Positions 20,048 to 29,060 of a stretch of DNA of 30,959 bases are shown here, piece by piece; positions within the stretch are counted from its first letter, which is position 1; each line of letters starts with the position of its first letter. Location: contig BFEA01000019.1 of NCBI GenBank assembly GCA_003427395.1, positions 1,922,825-1,953,783 of the forward strand. The letters run 5' to 3'. The DNA is from Chara braunii (lineage: Eukaryota > Streptophyta > Charophyceae > Charales > Characeae). The notes below the pieces were generated by a model. The model was given only the letters and a program-made list of their open reading frames with translations. It made no database searches and was not told the origin of the DNA. The position numbers and the translations under genes were made by a program.

Positions 20048-20482
20048 ATGGCTTCTAAGGGCCGTGAGACCGGTACAAGAAGGGGAAGAGGCGACAAGCA
20101 AGGGAAGGTCTCTAACAAGCCTATAGATTTGACCAAAGAATGGGAAGATTGGAAGGAAGAAGATGAGGGACTAGAAGAGAAGGAGGAAGGGTTGAGGGCA
20201 TGAAGGCATCAAGATGAGTGGCGTGAGCGTACCCCAAGGCCGGGAAAGATGGCTTATTATTCATACAAGTACGAAAGACGTTATGACGCGTCTCCTCCAC
20301 GCTTCGAGCCGCCTAGCTGCCCGTACCTTGGTCTTTATCCACCATCTACCTCTTCGGCTCAAGAGCGACAGTTGACCATCCTCCCCCAACCTCACCAGCA
20401 GGGGTCCCTGTCGATACCACGCGTTCCTGGGTTGTCTCTCAATCTACATCGCTTTACAGAAGATTGCGTATCTCAATCATGA
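20048..20482 (+). pseudogene. ORF1 of element 1: basic/acidic then proline-rich protein, one in-frame stop
   Basis: An ATG at 20048 opens a frame that reads 51 codons to a TGA at 20201-20203, then continues in the same frame to TGA at 20480-20482. The whole would be 144 codons plus stop, with one internal nonsense codon (perhaps CGA to TGA). The first part is basic (MASKGRETGTRRGRGDK) then acidic and Glu-rich with WEDWKEEDEG. The second part has YYSYKYERRY and many Pro residues. I recognise no domain. An internal ATG at 20249 could start the second half alone. It is the first gene after the primer-binding site, where gag normally stands, so it may be an accessory or nucleic-acid-binding protein of the element. 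That role is inference only. Confidence 0.5.
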
Positions 20483-20707
20483 TGTTTTTGTTATGCCAGA
20501 TAAAGATCTGTGGGCTAGTATCTTACTTGTTATATAAGAAGATTTTATGAAGCATTCACTGGAGGCTCAGGATAAGATGACAAGTAAAAGAGGTTAGCTA
20601 AGCCATGAGTTTGATGAAAGATGTCAGTATTAGTGATATCTAAATAGAAATTGGGTATTGGGTTGTTGTTGTGTAGCAAATAGGTGGAGCAAATCGACAA
20701 GGACAAG

Positions 20708-21388
20708 ATGGCTTCCACTCTGTATCAGTTCACGATCAAGAAACCGAGACGAATTAGGAATGATTTAATGATGAATCTACCAACTTGTCAATGGGAGAAT
20801 GAGGAAACGGGAATTTGCTGGGGGAAACCTATGGGGACGCACGCTCTCATCTGGATTGAGTCTGGATGGGTCAGCGACGAAAGTTGTGCAATAGAAAGGG
20901 TTACGTTGTACGTTTCGTCACAATGTTTACGGACGACTGTAATAAACTTAGCATTAGGTATAGATCAATCCCTTTCAAGACTAATGTGGCTTGCGGAATC
21001 CGCACTCGGTACTTGGAGTCAGCACGCACATCAGAATGGGTTTGAACGAGTCAAAGGAACGGTAGAAGTTAAAGAGGCTTGTGACTTTCTTCCTCCAATT
21101 ACGTGCCTAAGGGAAACCCTTCCAATGTTCGTTGTGGACGAAGCCTTTGGGGGGAGGTCGCGAGTAGAAAAGGCCGCGGAAGCCGCCTTGGCGGTACCCG
21201 AAGGGAAATATCACGAGTCTACCTCGTTATTGGTATACTACTTATACCTGGAAGTAGAACATCTAATTAAGAAAAAAAATTTGCTGAGCATATTTCCACA
21301 AATTAACTCATATGCTCACAAGTACGAATTGAAAGATAGGTTTAACGACTGGGACAAATTACGACAGGAAGTCCTCTTTCAAGCTTAA
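20708..21388 (+). CDS. ORF2a of element 1: unrecognised protein, intact copy of a tandem pair
   Basis: Open from the ATG at 20708 to TAA at 21386-21388, 226 residues. The frame is open back only to a TAG at 20681 with a GTG in between, so the ATG is the natural start. I recognise no family. Visible landmarks are a WGKPMGTHALIWIESGW block near residue 38, RVTLYVSSQCLRTTVINLALG near residues 64-84, an alternating hydrophobic region suggesting a folded domain, and a C-terminal helical part with KYELKDRFNDWDKLRQEV. No signal peptide or clear membrane segment is seen. Its neighbour ORF2b is a diverged homologue over the full length, so the sequence was maintained as protein after duplication. Position between the primer-binding site and gag resembles the extra ORF1 known upstream of gag in plant Ogre elements. 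Homology to that is not shown. Confidence 0.75.
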   Translation: MASTLYQFTIKKPRRIRNDLMMNLPTCQWENEETGICWGKPMGTHALIWIESGWVSDESCAIERVTLYVSSQCLRTTVINLALGIDQSLSRLMWLAESALGTWSQHAHQNGFERVKGTVEVKEACDFLPPITCLRETLPMFVVDEAFGGRSRVEKAAEAALAVPEGKYHESTSLLVYYLYLEVEHLIKKKNLLSIFPQINSYAHKYELKDRFNDWDKLRQEVLFQA

Positions 21389-21521
21389 TAATGAAGCGCG
21401 ATAAACTTGGGAGGGTATGGTAGGAACAAAGAAAGAAAAGGTGGAGTGATGTCGAAAAGGAGTTCGGTAATTGACTAAAGGTAAAGTTTTTTTTTTTATG
21501 GTTGTGTAAACAGGATACCAG

Positions 21522-22301
21522 ATGACTCCTGGAATGTGGTTCGCATACCAATACTTCCTGATTAACCTGCCTGAGCAGAAAGACGGGGAAATTAAGATGA
21601 TATTACCCTGACGAGGAGTGGAGGAAGGAGAAAAGATAGATACATGGGGTGGAATACCGATAGGGCCGGAAGCTTTCCTCTGGGTAGAAACTGGTTGGAC
21701 CACGGAAGAAAGACGCGTGATAGTAAGGGTGACTTTGTACCTATCGACCCTCCTTTGGAAGACATATGTGATTGACCTTGCGATAGGGGAGAGTCGCCCG
21801 ATCTCCAAATATGTTCTGACTGCAGAGTTCGCCCTTGAAGCATTTTCCCAAAAAATGTACTTGGGAGAAGGAGGAGTGGTCGTGCGATCAATTGAGGCAA
21901 GATGAGCGACTGAATTCGCCTATCCAACGATGAACGTTAAAGCTATTTTTCCTGAGTTCATAATAAATTAGGTTTTTTGGGGAATAAAAAATATGGAACG
22001 AGCAGTACTCGCGACAAATTCAGTGCCAGAAATGGGTTTTGAGTTTGAAACATCAGATATCATTTACTGTTTGTACTCAGAGATGAGGCCAAAATTGGCA
22101 AAAAGAGACGTCTATAACATCATGTGTATCGTAAATGCGTATTTGCGCACCTATCATCTGGAAGATCGTTTGACATATTGGCGCAAGCTCTGTAAGGAAG
22201 TTTGCATTGAGGTCTTCCTGGACGATATCCCCTTATTGTTTGGTATGGTTAGAAGCTTTTGGCACGGGGATTGGGTAGCTCTGGATGAGCTGAATGGTTG
22301 A
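21522..22301 (+). pseudogene. ORF2b of element 1: tandem paralogue of ORF2a with three in-frame stops
   Basis: A single frame from ATG 21522 to TGA 22299-22301 aligns with ORF2a from end to end. The N-termini align without gaps for 25 residues. WGGIPIGPEAFLWVETGW matches WGKPMGTHALIWIESGW, RVTLYLSTLLWKTYVIDLAIG matches the ORF2a RVTLYV block, and YHLEDRLTYWRKLCKEV matches YELKDRFNDWDKLRQEV. The C-terminus is about 25 residues longer than in ORF2a. It is broken by TGA at 21609, TGA at 21903 and TAG at 21969, with no frameshift. Divergence from ORF2a is large, so the duplication is old, while the stops may be recent. As it stands it cannot make the full protein. Open pieces run 21618-21905 and 21993-22301. 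Confidence 0.75.
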
Positions 22302-22490
22302 AAACTATGGGAAAAAAGGTATCGAGTCTATCGACGATACAGTAGATGAGTTTCAATATTCGCTAGTAGGTAGGATAGGGGTTTGTAAGGGGAAAATGAA
22401 ATGTGTCATGTCATGACGGAAGAATGGAACGGTGGTCGTTTACGTGTTTTGACAGATTTTACGATCTAAACTAAAGAGGAAGAAGGAAAG

Positions 22491-23144
22491 ATGAGTGATC
22501 TTGGCGACGACGATGTCAATGGAGGAGGACAACCACCTATAACCGCGACAGAAATTGTCAAGTTACTGGAAAGAAGAATGATTAAAATGTCGAACCTGCC
22601 AAAGATAGATATCTTCCCGTTCAAAGGAGAGAGAGTGTCTCAATGGTTGGAATTGCTAAAGCAAATTTTCAACCAGTTGACTTCCGCTGAGAAGTTTGCT
22701 CAGTTGTACAAATATGTATGGTGGGATTTTAAGCCGGATGTGGAAGAAGTTGCGAGGAAAGCCAATAAGAATTGGGCAGAGTTCAAGAAGGGTATGCAGA
22801 GGAAATTTAAAGTAGGGGACGGTCTGCTCACTGTCGAACACTTGTATAACATGAATCGGGATGATTTCACTACGATTGGGGCATTCGCCAATGCTTTTGA
22901 AAAGACGGCCGAAAGAGTCACAGGGTTGTCCGAAGAAATATAGTGTGTGATCTTCCTGGGAAAGTTTTCTGGATATGAGACCATGGAGTTGACTCGAGGA
23001 GGAGCCACGGGTAAGAAGACAACTTGGGAAACCATTAAGAGAAACATCGCGGTTGGGGATTTTCACCAAGTGTTTCATCACCAAGTCAAGGTGGAACGAA
23101 GGAAAAGCAAGACGGTAGGAACGGTATCGGGGCAAATACCCTGA
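22491..23144 (+). pseudogene. gag: Gag-like capsid gene of element 1, one in-frame stop
   Basis: ATG at 22491 after a purine-rich stretch. The frame reads 150 codons to TAG at 22941-22943, then continues in frame to TGA at 23142-23144 (217 codons plus stop). Features of the LTR-retrotransposon gag domain are visible: KIDIFPFKGERVSQWLELLK near residues 40-60 (typical entry to the domain), KNWAEFKKGMQRKF near residues 94-107, and DDFTTIGAFANAFEKTAERV then LSEE near residues 123-149. After the stop the frame runs CVIFLGKFSGYETMEL. Gag forms the particle that packages the element RNA. No zinc knuckle is seen before the second stop, and the same frame runs on to about 23261 with further stops. No protease or polymerase follows within the window, so the element is truncated or interrupted here. 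The nonsense codon could be CAG to TAG. Confidence 0.65.
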
Positions 23145-23159
23145 CAAGGGTAGGTATTT
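23134..23159. repeat. Dispersed palindrome motif, copy 3 (diverged)
   Basis: AAATACCCTGACAAGGGTAG followed by GTATTT overlaps the end of the gag-like frame. It resembles the palindromes at 1382-1401 and 9459-9478, with four extra bases in the right half. Confidence 0.45.
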
Positions 23160-23785
23160 GCTGGGGGTTTTGAACGTCGGACGCTGTCCGACTCTTTTGT
23201 TGAATTGAAGGACTTGATGAGACTAACGTTGCCAAAAAGTTTATTCAGACCAGACCTGTGACTGAGACACAAAAAGTTTTCGAGCTTTGGTTCGGACACG
23301 TGTGATGTCCGAGAGTAGCAACAATAATTGGAAGTGCTTCGCTTTGTTGGGGCCGCTGAGGCACGGGGAATGCTAAACCTATTCTGCCTAAAATACTGTC
23401 GCGCGGCTAGTAAGTCGCGCGATTCAGTGTCTAAGTAGGCTAAAAAGAGGGATGCGCCGGGTATAGGGCCGCGGCGCAGGGGGAATGGGAATGAAGTTTT
23501 TTATTTTATTTTTAGCCGCGGAGGTTGACATCGAGTAAGAGGGGTTGATAGGCCGATGCCGAGATCGCGCGGCCAACCGACGGGGTAAGGTCTGTTGGGC
23601 CACAGGCAGGCAGGCAAGGCCTGTAGGACCATAGACAGGCGGGGCCTGCAAGGCCGCCGACCGACAAGGCCTGCAGAGCCGCAGGCAGGCAGGGTTTGCG
23701 AGGCTCCAGGCAAGGCGGAGCCTGGACTGTAACGATCGGGCTAGGCGAAGCTGAGCATGCAAAGGCCATGGGCATACAACCTCAG
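23145..23785. other. No intact gene; possible gag tail, then GC-rich AGGC-type short repeats
   Basis: 23145-23261 can be read in the gag frame with stops, so the gene may once have been longer. From 23587 to 23725 the sequence is made of loosely repeated AGGCCTGYAGG and CAGGCAGGC boxes. Overlapping minus-strand open frames of 70-112 codons are a by-product of this GC-rich repetition. Confidence 0.45.
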
Positions 23786-23791
23786 GGTGGC

Positions 23792-23812
23792 AACTCTTCT
23801 TATTGAAGAGTT
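23792..23812. repeat. Hairpin upstream of tRNA-like unit (composite repeat B)
   Basis: AACTCTTC (23792-23799), loop TTATT, GAAGAGTT (23805-23812), with GGT/ACC able to extend the stem. Its place and loop length match the hairpin at 10050-10091, although the sequence differs. Confidence 0.75.
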
Positions 23813-23832
23813 ACCCCTACTCATACTGCAGT

Positions 23833-23924
23833 AAGAGCTAGCCCAGTGGGTAGACGTATCAGCCTGCCATATTGCAGATGCAGGGGACAAATCCGGTAGT
23901 ACCCTACTGGTGCTAGCTCTTTTT
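23833..23924 (+). ncRNA. tRNA-like Pol III unit with closed ends, copy B
   Basis: TAGCCCAGTGGG (23839-23850) is a perfect A-box. GGGACAAATCC (23884-23894) matches the B-box at 8 of 11 positions. The 5' end AAGAGCTAGC (23833-23842) is an exact reverse complement of GCTAGCTCTT (23912-23921), followed by a T run that would stop Pol III. Further pairing CCAG/CTGG extends the helix by a bulge. The plan is the same as 10128-10214 but the arm sequences differ in a compensating way, which supports selection on an RNA fold or a shared structured ancestor. Confidence 0.65.
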
Positions 23925-24077
23925 GAGAAGCAGCACTGAGGGTCTGAATAGGCCTAGCGCGGTCAAATTTCGGCCTCGCGATCCTTGAGATCGCACGGTT
24001 GAAATTCGCCGCGCGGATCTGTAGAGGCCACTGCGCGAGGATGACACGAATAAATCGAGAGATGGTTCAAAATTTTC

Positions 24078-24110
24078 GAGTCCCTCAGGACTTGAACTTG
24101 GGTCTGTATG
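24078..24110 (-). ncRNA. Antisense tRNA-like B-box fragment, copy B
   Basis: On the minus strand AGTTCAAGTCC (24088-24098) is a near-perfect B-box. It lies downstream of the Pol III unit as in composite repeat A. No full tRNA fold was found. Confidence 0.4.
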
Positions 24111-24295
24111 TCAATAGTTCATGGGTGTAAGCCAACGGTTTTCAGAATAAGAAAAAAAAAAACTAAAAAGTAAGACTAGCCAACTAAGAAGTGTCACATG
24201 GCGCACAATGAAGTGCCTGGGGCACTTTAGCCCCAGTGAACGTGACAACGCCTGTAAGAACGGACGACCGTTTCATCAGTGAGGTAAGTGTATCA

Positions 24296-24425
24296 TTTTT
24301 TTTTCTTTTTTTTTTCTTTTCTTTTTAGAGATTTTCATTAGATTCTTCTTTTAGATTTTATTTAGTTATATTTCCTTTTTAGATTTTAATTTTTCTTAGA
24401 TTTTTTTCTTTTTTTCTTTTGTTCA
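24296..24425. repeat. T-rich tract of composite repeat B
   Basis: Long T runs with TTTTAGATT boxes, matching the tract at 10370-10465. Confidence 0.7.
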
Positions 24426-24439
24426 TGGTTTTACTAGGA

Positions 24440-24605
24440 GTGCCCGTTCGTTTCAACGAACGTGCTGATTTGACAACAATAGGATGAGCAAAACGGAATG
24501 AATTTGCCACGGAAACGTGCCTACGTTCCGGGCTTGGGTTTTGGGACCTTGTACTTGAGTTACGGGGGATTCTTTGCACACTTTCGGGCGAGGTGACGGC
24601 GGGTC
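24440..24605. repeat. Repeat unit shared with composite repeat A
   Basis: GATGAGCAAAACGGAATGAA near 24484, GACCTTGTACTTGAGT near 24544 and CACACTTTCGGGCGAGG near 24578 match 11236 or 11390, 11018 and 11051 respectively, though in a different order. This shows that A and B are two rearranged copies of one composite element. Confidence 0.65.
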
Positions 24606-24639
24606 GTTTCCTTGTGCACGCCAGGTCGCTCGATGATTG

Positions 24640-24646
24640 CACGCGA

Positions 24647-24682
<36 letters not shown>
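24640..24682. repeat. GC and GA microsatellite
   Basis: A run of CG dinucleotides followed by a run of GA dinucleotides. A GA-rich stretch also follows the matching part of composite repeat A. Confidence 0.9.
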
Positions 24683-25495
24683 TGCCTGGTACCACATGTA
24701 TCTGTGCCCGTTCATTGCTGAACGGGCTGCAGAGTGGCGCCTGCACCTGACACCATTGGCAGTTGGGTGCGGGCGCGAGCTGGGCAGGACCCCCCCCCCC
24801 CTTGCTGAGCTTGGCTTTAGTAGTAGAGAGGAAGGGGCGGCTGTTCCTTTCAAACGGCGAACTGCCCCTGTAGCAAAAAAACGGGGGAGGGTAACCAGGA
24901 AAAAAAAAATAGAAGTAAAAAAGTGAGTGGCGGCCGCATACGTGACCACGGGGATAGAGTAGGTACAGGAGTAGAACAAAGAAGTAGAGGGGAGGAAAAG
25001 AAGAGAAGGGGAAAACGACCGCAAATATGGTTGCGGTCGTAGACTAGGTGCAACCCCTACAAGGTTCTAGGGGCTGATGGGGCAGTGTCTGTTCAGTTGA
25101 ACAGGCAGTCCTGGAATGGCTGAGTACAACCATTTCCAAAAGCATGTGGCCTAGGGAAACGGCCAGGTGCTCCAGGGAACTGATGACCCTAGTTCCCCTA
25201 AGGGGAAACCAAGGCTTCGGCCTCCTGGCCGTTGATCTAGATCGAGGGCCAGGAGCACCGATGAATTTTGCCTGGTTGTGGGCAAAGCAGCTGCTCACAG
25301 CCATCAGCTGGCTATAAAATCCAACACTCTACCCAACAGCCTCACACTTGCGGCAGTGTTGCTGGGGCATTCACTTGAGTGAATGTTGGCTTGCTGTTGC
25401 ATGCTGTTGGAGAGGGGCGGTGCTGCCGGTGGAGATGTTGGAGTGGAGAGTAGAGGTCTACAGTGAGAGGGGAAGGGAGAGGCTGCCATAGTCAC
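24683..25495. other. No gene seen
   Basis: GC-leaning sequence with overlapping open frames up to 154 codons on the minus strand and 104 on the plus strand, none with a domain. Small palindromes such as CTGTTCAGTTGAACAG near 25090 are present. Confidence 0.4.
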
Positions 25496-25539
25496 CATGC
25501 TGCGTGGTGCCAGTGGAAGGTGCTGCCTGCACAACGCGG

Positions 25540-25715
25540 CGGCAGCAGTTTTTGGCAAGCGGTGCAGGGGAAACTCTGCCCGTTTTGCAGGGCGATGGCA
25601 GGTCTTCGGCAAGCGGTGCAGAGGAGACTCTGCCCGTTTTGCACAGCAGCGGCAGGTCTTCGGCAAGCGGTGCAGGGGAGGCTCTGCCGGTTTTGTACGG
25701 CGGCAGCGACACTGT
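25540..25715. repeat. 54-bp tandem repeat, three units
   Basis: GGCAAGCGGTGCAG starts at 25554, 25608 and 25662, a strict 54-base period with few differences. Since 54 is 18 codons, several frames on both strands stay open (for example GKRCRGDSARFAQQRQVF repeats on the plus strand), which explains the overlapping 74-146 codon frames. From 25690 to 25810 a looser repeat with CGGCAGCGACRYTGTCAGT follows. I do not call a gene: no single frame is favoured. Confidence 0.85.
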
Positions 25716-25810
25716 CAGTGAGGAAGTGCCACCGGTTGTTTGTGGCACAGCGGCAGCGACGTTGTCAGTAGGGAAGTGTTGCTATTTTTTTTTGGCACGG
25801 TGGCAGCAAC

Positions 25811-26370
25811 ATTTTTCGGTGGGACCATGCTGCCGAGATTGGCAATGGTATCAACGTTGTTTTCTTGAGGTTATGCTGGGGGCATGTCGGCAGCACTATT
25901 GTGAGAGAAGATTGCTGTGGTTTTTTGCATCGCAGTGGAGTTAGTTTTTGTGTGTGATCTGGCGGCGGTATTGCGGGACAGTCGTGGTACTAGTTTTGAC
26001 GGCACAGCAAGCAGTGGGTCGCCGTTATTTTTGTGGTGCGCGACAGCTATGGTGGATCCCAGTATGGCCTAGAGGTTGGGCCGGCATTTGCTGCGGTTGG
26101 GTCTGTGTGGTAGCAGTGCGCGGACCGATGGCATAAAGAGGGCACAAAGTGAGTGCTCGCGGCATTGGTTATTGGAGTTGTGGCATTTGCGGTTTGCACC
26201 GGAAGGACATCGTTATTGTTTTGGGGGCTCGCGGCGTATGCGGTTTTCAGCCAGGGCCACTTTTATTTTTTTATGGCGCGCAGTGCAAGCGGTTTTGAGT
26301 TTTGGACCATCTAGTATTGCGGGGGATAATATGGGACTGCATTGGGACCAGGTGAAACTGATTTTGAGAT
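25811..26370. other. No gene; GT/GC-rich imperfectly repeated sequence
   Basis: Loosely repeated GCGGTTTT and GGCRGCAR boxes continue from the tandem repeat. Open frames (25504-25944, 26076-26384) show no domain. Confidence 0.4.
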
Positions 26371-26470
26371 CGGGACTGGCATGATGGCATGGCTATTGTA
26401 AGCGGACAAGGTGATTCGAGGGGGACTGGCATGATGGCATGGCTATTGTAAGCGGACAGGGTGATTCGAG
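26371..26470. repeat. Exact-length 50-bp tandem duplication
   Basis: GGGACTGGCATGATGGCATG starts at 26372 and 26422, each continuing to GGTGATTCGAG, with about two differences between units. A recent duplication. Confidence 0.95.
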
Positions 26471-27880
26471 GTTGTATGGACTTGCAGTTGGTTGGGGAGT
26501 ATTCTTGGTGGGGGAAGTATAATTGGGACTATGTTGGGGCAACCTGGGACATTGTGACCACATGAAAACTTATTTGTGGGAACACCCTCCTGGAGGGCTA
26601 TCTTGCTTGAGTTTTTTGTGTGGTCCAACCTCTGTTTTTTTGAACAATTGAGAGAGGGCGTGGATCGTGATTCAGGAGTTTGTTTCGATTGATATGTTAC
26701 TCGGTTTTCTTGAGTGAATCGATTCAAACTTCACTGAAGGTCAGTAGAATGACTCAGATTTCTCTTCACACCTGTGTGAACCCACACTTTGTTTGACCCT
26801 ATTGTTTTGAACGTTCGAAAGAAAAGGTAGAGAATGTTGTGCGAGTCATGCATGTGAATGAGAAGCTCTGACGTGAGTCTGGGATTGTATTGTTTTCTTT
26901 TGAACTTGTTTTTTATGCATGTTGTGCAGGTAGGTAGAATGATGCTTGCAAAGAAGATTGATTATGCTTATTTAAGATGAAGAAAAAAATTGTTCTCTTT
27001 CTATCTTTCACCTGCCTGCATGACAAAAGTGCTTGAATTTTGAAGTGAATAATTTCAATGATGTCGTGAAAGAAACTTGTGAACATAATGAAGATGAAAA
27101 TAATCAGACTTAGTTTTTTCCTAAGCTTGACCCTTTCTATCTCGAATGATCTTATGTATCTGTGTTTGTCTAAATGTTTCTCATTCTCTATCTCCTTCGA
27201 TTTTTTTTCGTCCCAGTTACCCAGGACTAGGAGATGAGAATAATTGAAACCTACTTGCGGTGAACACATCTTCTATCTCAAGAAAGCATCTGGGGCGGGG
27301 GTTCGTTGCTTTAGAAGCCGACCCTGCTATCGACCCAGAGTGGACCGTTCTACGGGGGGATACTTTGCCGATTCGATGGAAACGGCCCGACTTCTGAGAT
27401 CTGAGTCTTGTACTCGGACAAGGAGGAGGAATACCCTAGACCACTTCCTAGAGGGAGAGGCATGCAACACTTCAAGTAATGCCCCTGATCAAGAATCATT
27501 CGCAAAGTAGCTTGTCATCTGTAAAAAAATGGAAACGAATGAAGACAGATGTGTGCATCTAATCTTAAGTCAGCGGTTGGTGAAATGAATGACTTTAGCA
27601 GCACGTCTCATCAAGTCAAAACAAAGGATGTCCAACTACCATGTTGGCAACATCATTGTTATTCTCAGTAAACCAACTCCCTGTTGGCGGTTGTTTGATT
27701 GTTTTGTGGAATTCGAACCGAGATGGTTGGGGTTTATTTAGATATTGTATTGTCTTAAGTGATGATTTGTATTATTTTAGTTATCATTTCAGATTGAACA
27801 TATCGTTTTATCGACTACGGTCGATTCCTTTCGATGTAACTATGTATGATTGCTATAACTTTCTTTTGATTGTGTGTTAA
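26471..27880. other. No gene recognised; may include 5' LTR sequence of element 2
   Basis: Mixed to AT-rich. The plus frame 27244-27510 (88 codons) and others lack domains. As the 5' boundary of the LTR near 28 kb is unknown, part of this may be its U3 region. Confidence 0.35.
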
Positions 27881-27984
27881 AGGGACGGTGATTGCTGTTG
27901 GGTTTCACGCTTGGTTGAGACCGTCCTAGTTGACCAGCATCCGCTTCGTACTTAGGAGATCAGCGCCCTAAGGGACGGACGACG

Positions 27985-28385
27985 CTCGGGTCCGCTTGGC
28001 GTTAACCAAGCGTATCTATACTACAGCGAACGAGCAAACGCCCTCAACTGACCTACGTTTGCAAATGCATTTTAAAACTTTTGCACGTGGGTTAGTAGCT
28101 CGGTAGGGATACGTCCCTAAGGGTGGTGACATTCCCTTAGGGAAGGGAAGCTTATGGCCCGCGATAACCTATCCTGTTGTAGGGGACCGCGAGATGTACA
28201 GTTGGCACACCCGGCCAGAGCGACGAAGGGACGACGCGACCTCGACCATCTCGGCGGCTCGCGGGACTAGTATGGTGTTGTTTTCGAGTTGTCTCTTGAT
28301 GTTTGATATTGTTTTAACTCCTGCGTGACATGACCGGGAGGGCTCCCGACCTTTGCAAAAACGGTGGGCGCCTATGCGCTCGACA
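27985..28385 (+). mobile_element. 3' part of an LTR (element 2), related to element 1
   Basis: Aligns with 19395-19738 in the same order and orientation and ends in CGACA two bases before a tRNA-Asp primer-binding site. It is clearly diverged from element 1, by eye roughly one base in three, so it is not the 3' LTR of a recently inserted element 1. Presence of a primer-binding site and leader after it marks it as a 5' LTR. Confidence 0.75.
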
Positions 28386-28387
28386 GG

Positions 28388-28406
28388 TAGCGCCGTTGCC
28401 GGGGAT
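28388..28406 (+). promoter_or_regulatory. tRNA-Asp primer-binding site (element 2)
   Basis: TAGCGCCGTTGCCGGGGAT differs from the complement of the tRNA-Asp 3' end at one position (second base). Two bases separate it from the LTR end, as in element 1. Confidence 0.85.
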
Positions 28407-29060
28407 AACGACAAACTATCGTTGTCCCTAGCGGAACAACACTTGGGTATTTCATTTTATAGTGGATAAATTAATCGTATTTTAATTATTTTATCTTCAT
28501 CAATTAATTTTATTTAATTTATCATCTTATATCAATAAAATTATTTCTGGATTTTATTTTGAAGATGATTTTTGTTATTTTTAAACGTTCCAGTTGGGTT
28601 TAAATTCATAATATCTTGATATTATTTGTGTTTTATTCTGTTTTGATATTCAAGTTATTGCGTTGAGAGTTACCGCTTTCATGTATTATATTTTAATTGT
28701 ACTATTTATCATGAACCTTCAGGTATTATTTTAACAAGTTGCTATTGTTATTGATTGAAACTATTTTGAAATGTTGTCAACCAAACGTTGGCTTCATTTT
28801 GATATTGTTTTGCAAATCTATTTAGTCATGCATCAGATATTGGAATGATGTGTATTTCGATTGATCAGGTGACCCGGACTCCCATTCATTTCGAGATTAT
28901 CCGTTTTAATGATGCACTTCTATGATTGAAGGGATCTGGAGATTATTTAGCTTAGATCGTTATGAAAATTCATGTGAAAGCATTGTTGTAAGTTGTATTG
29001 TGGTTATTGTATATTTTTGAAATAAGTTTTGAATGCGTTATCATTTCACGACAGATTTCT
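28407..29060. other. AT-rich internal leader of element 2, no ORF
   Basis: The first ~45 bases resemble the leader after primer-binding site 1. From 28450 to 29050 the sequence is strongly AT-rich with TTATTTT boxes and no open frame of note. No counterpart of ORF1, ORF2 or gag is visible, so element 2 is either a large-leader or non-autonomous derivative, or was interrupted. Confidence 0.5.

Noticed and set aside
20048-23144. Stop-codon reassignment or programmed readthrough in element 1
   Set aside because: Both TGA and TAG interrupt frames, ORF2a has none internally, and the related gag remnant has many of all three; decay is simpler.
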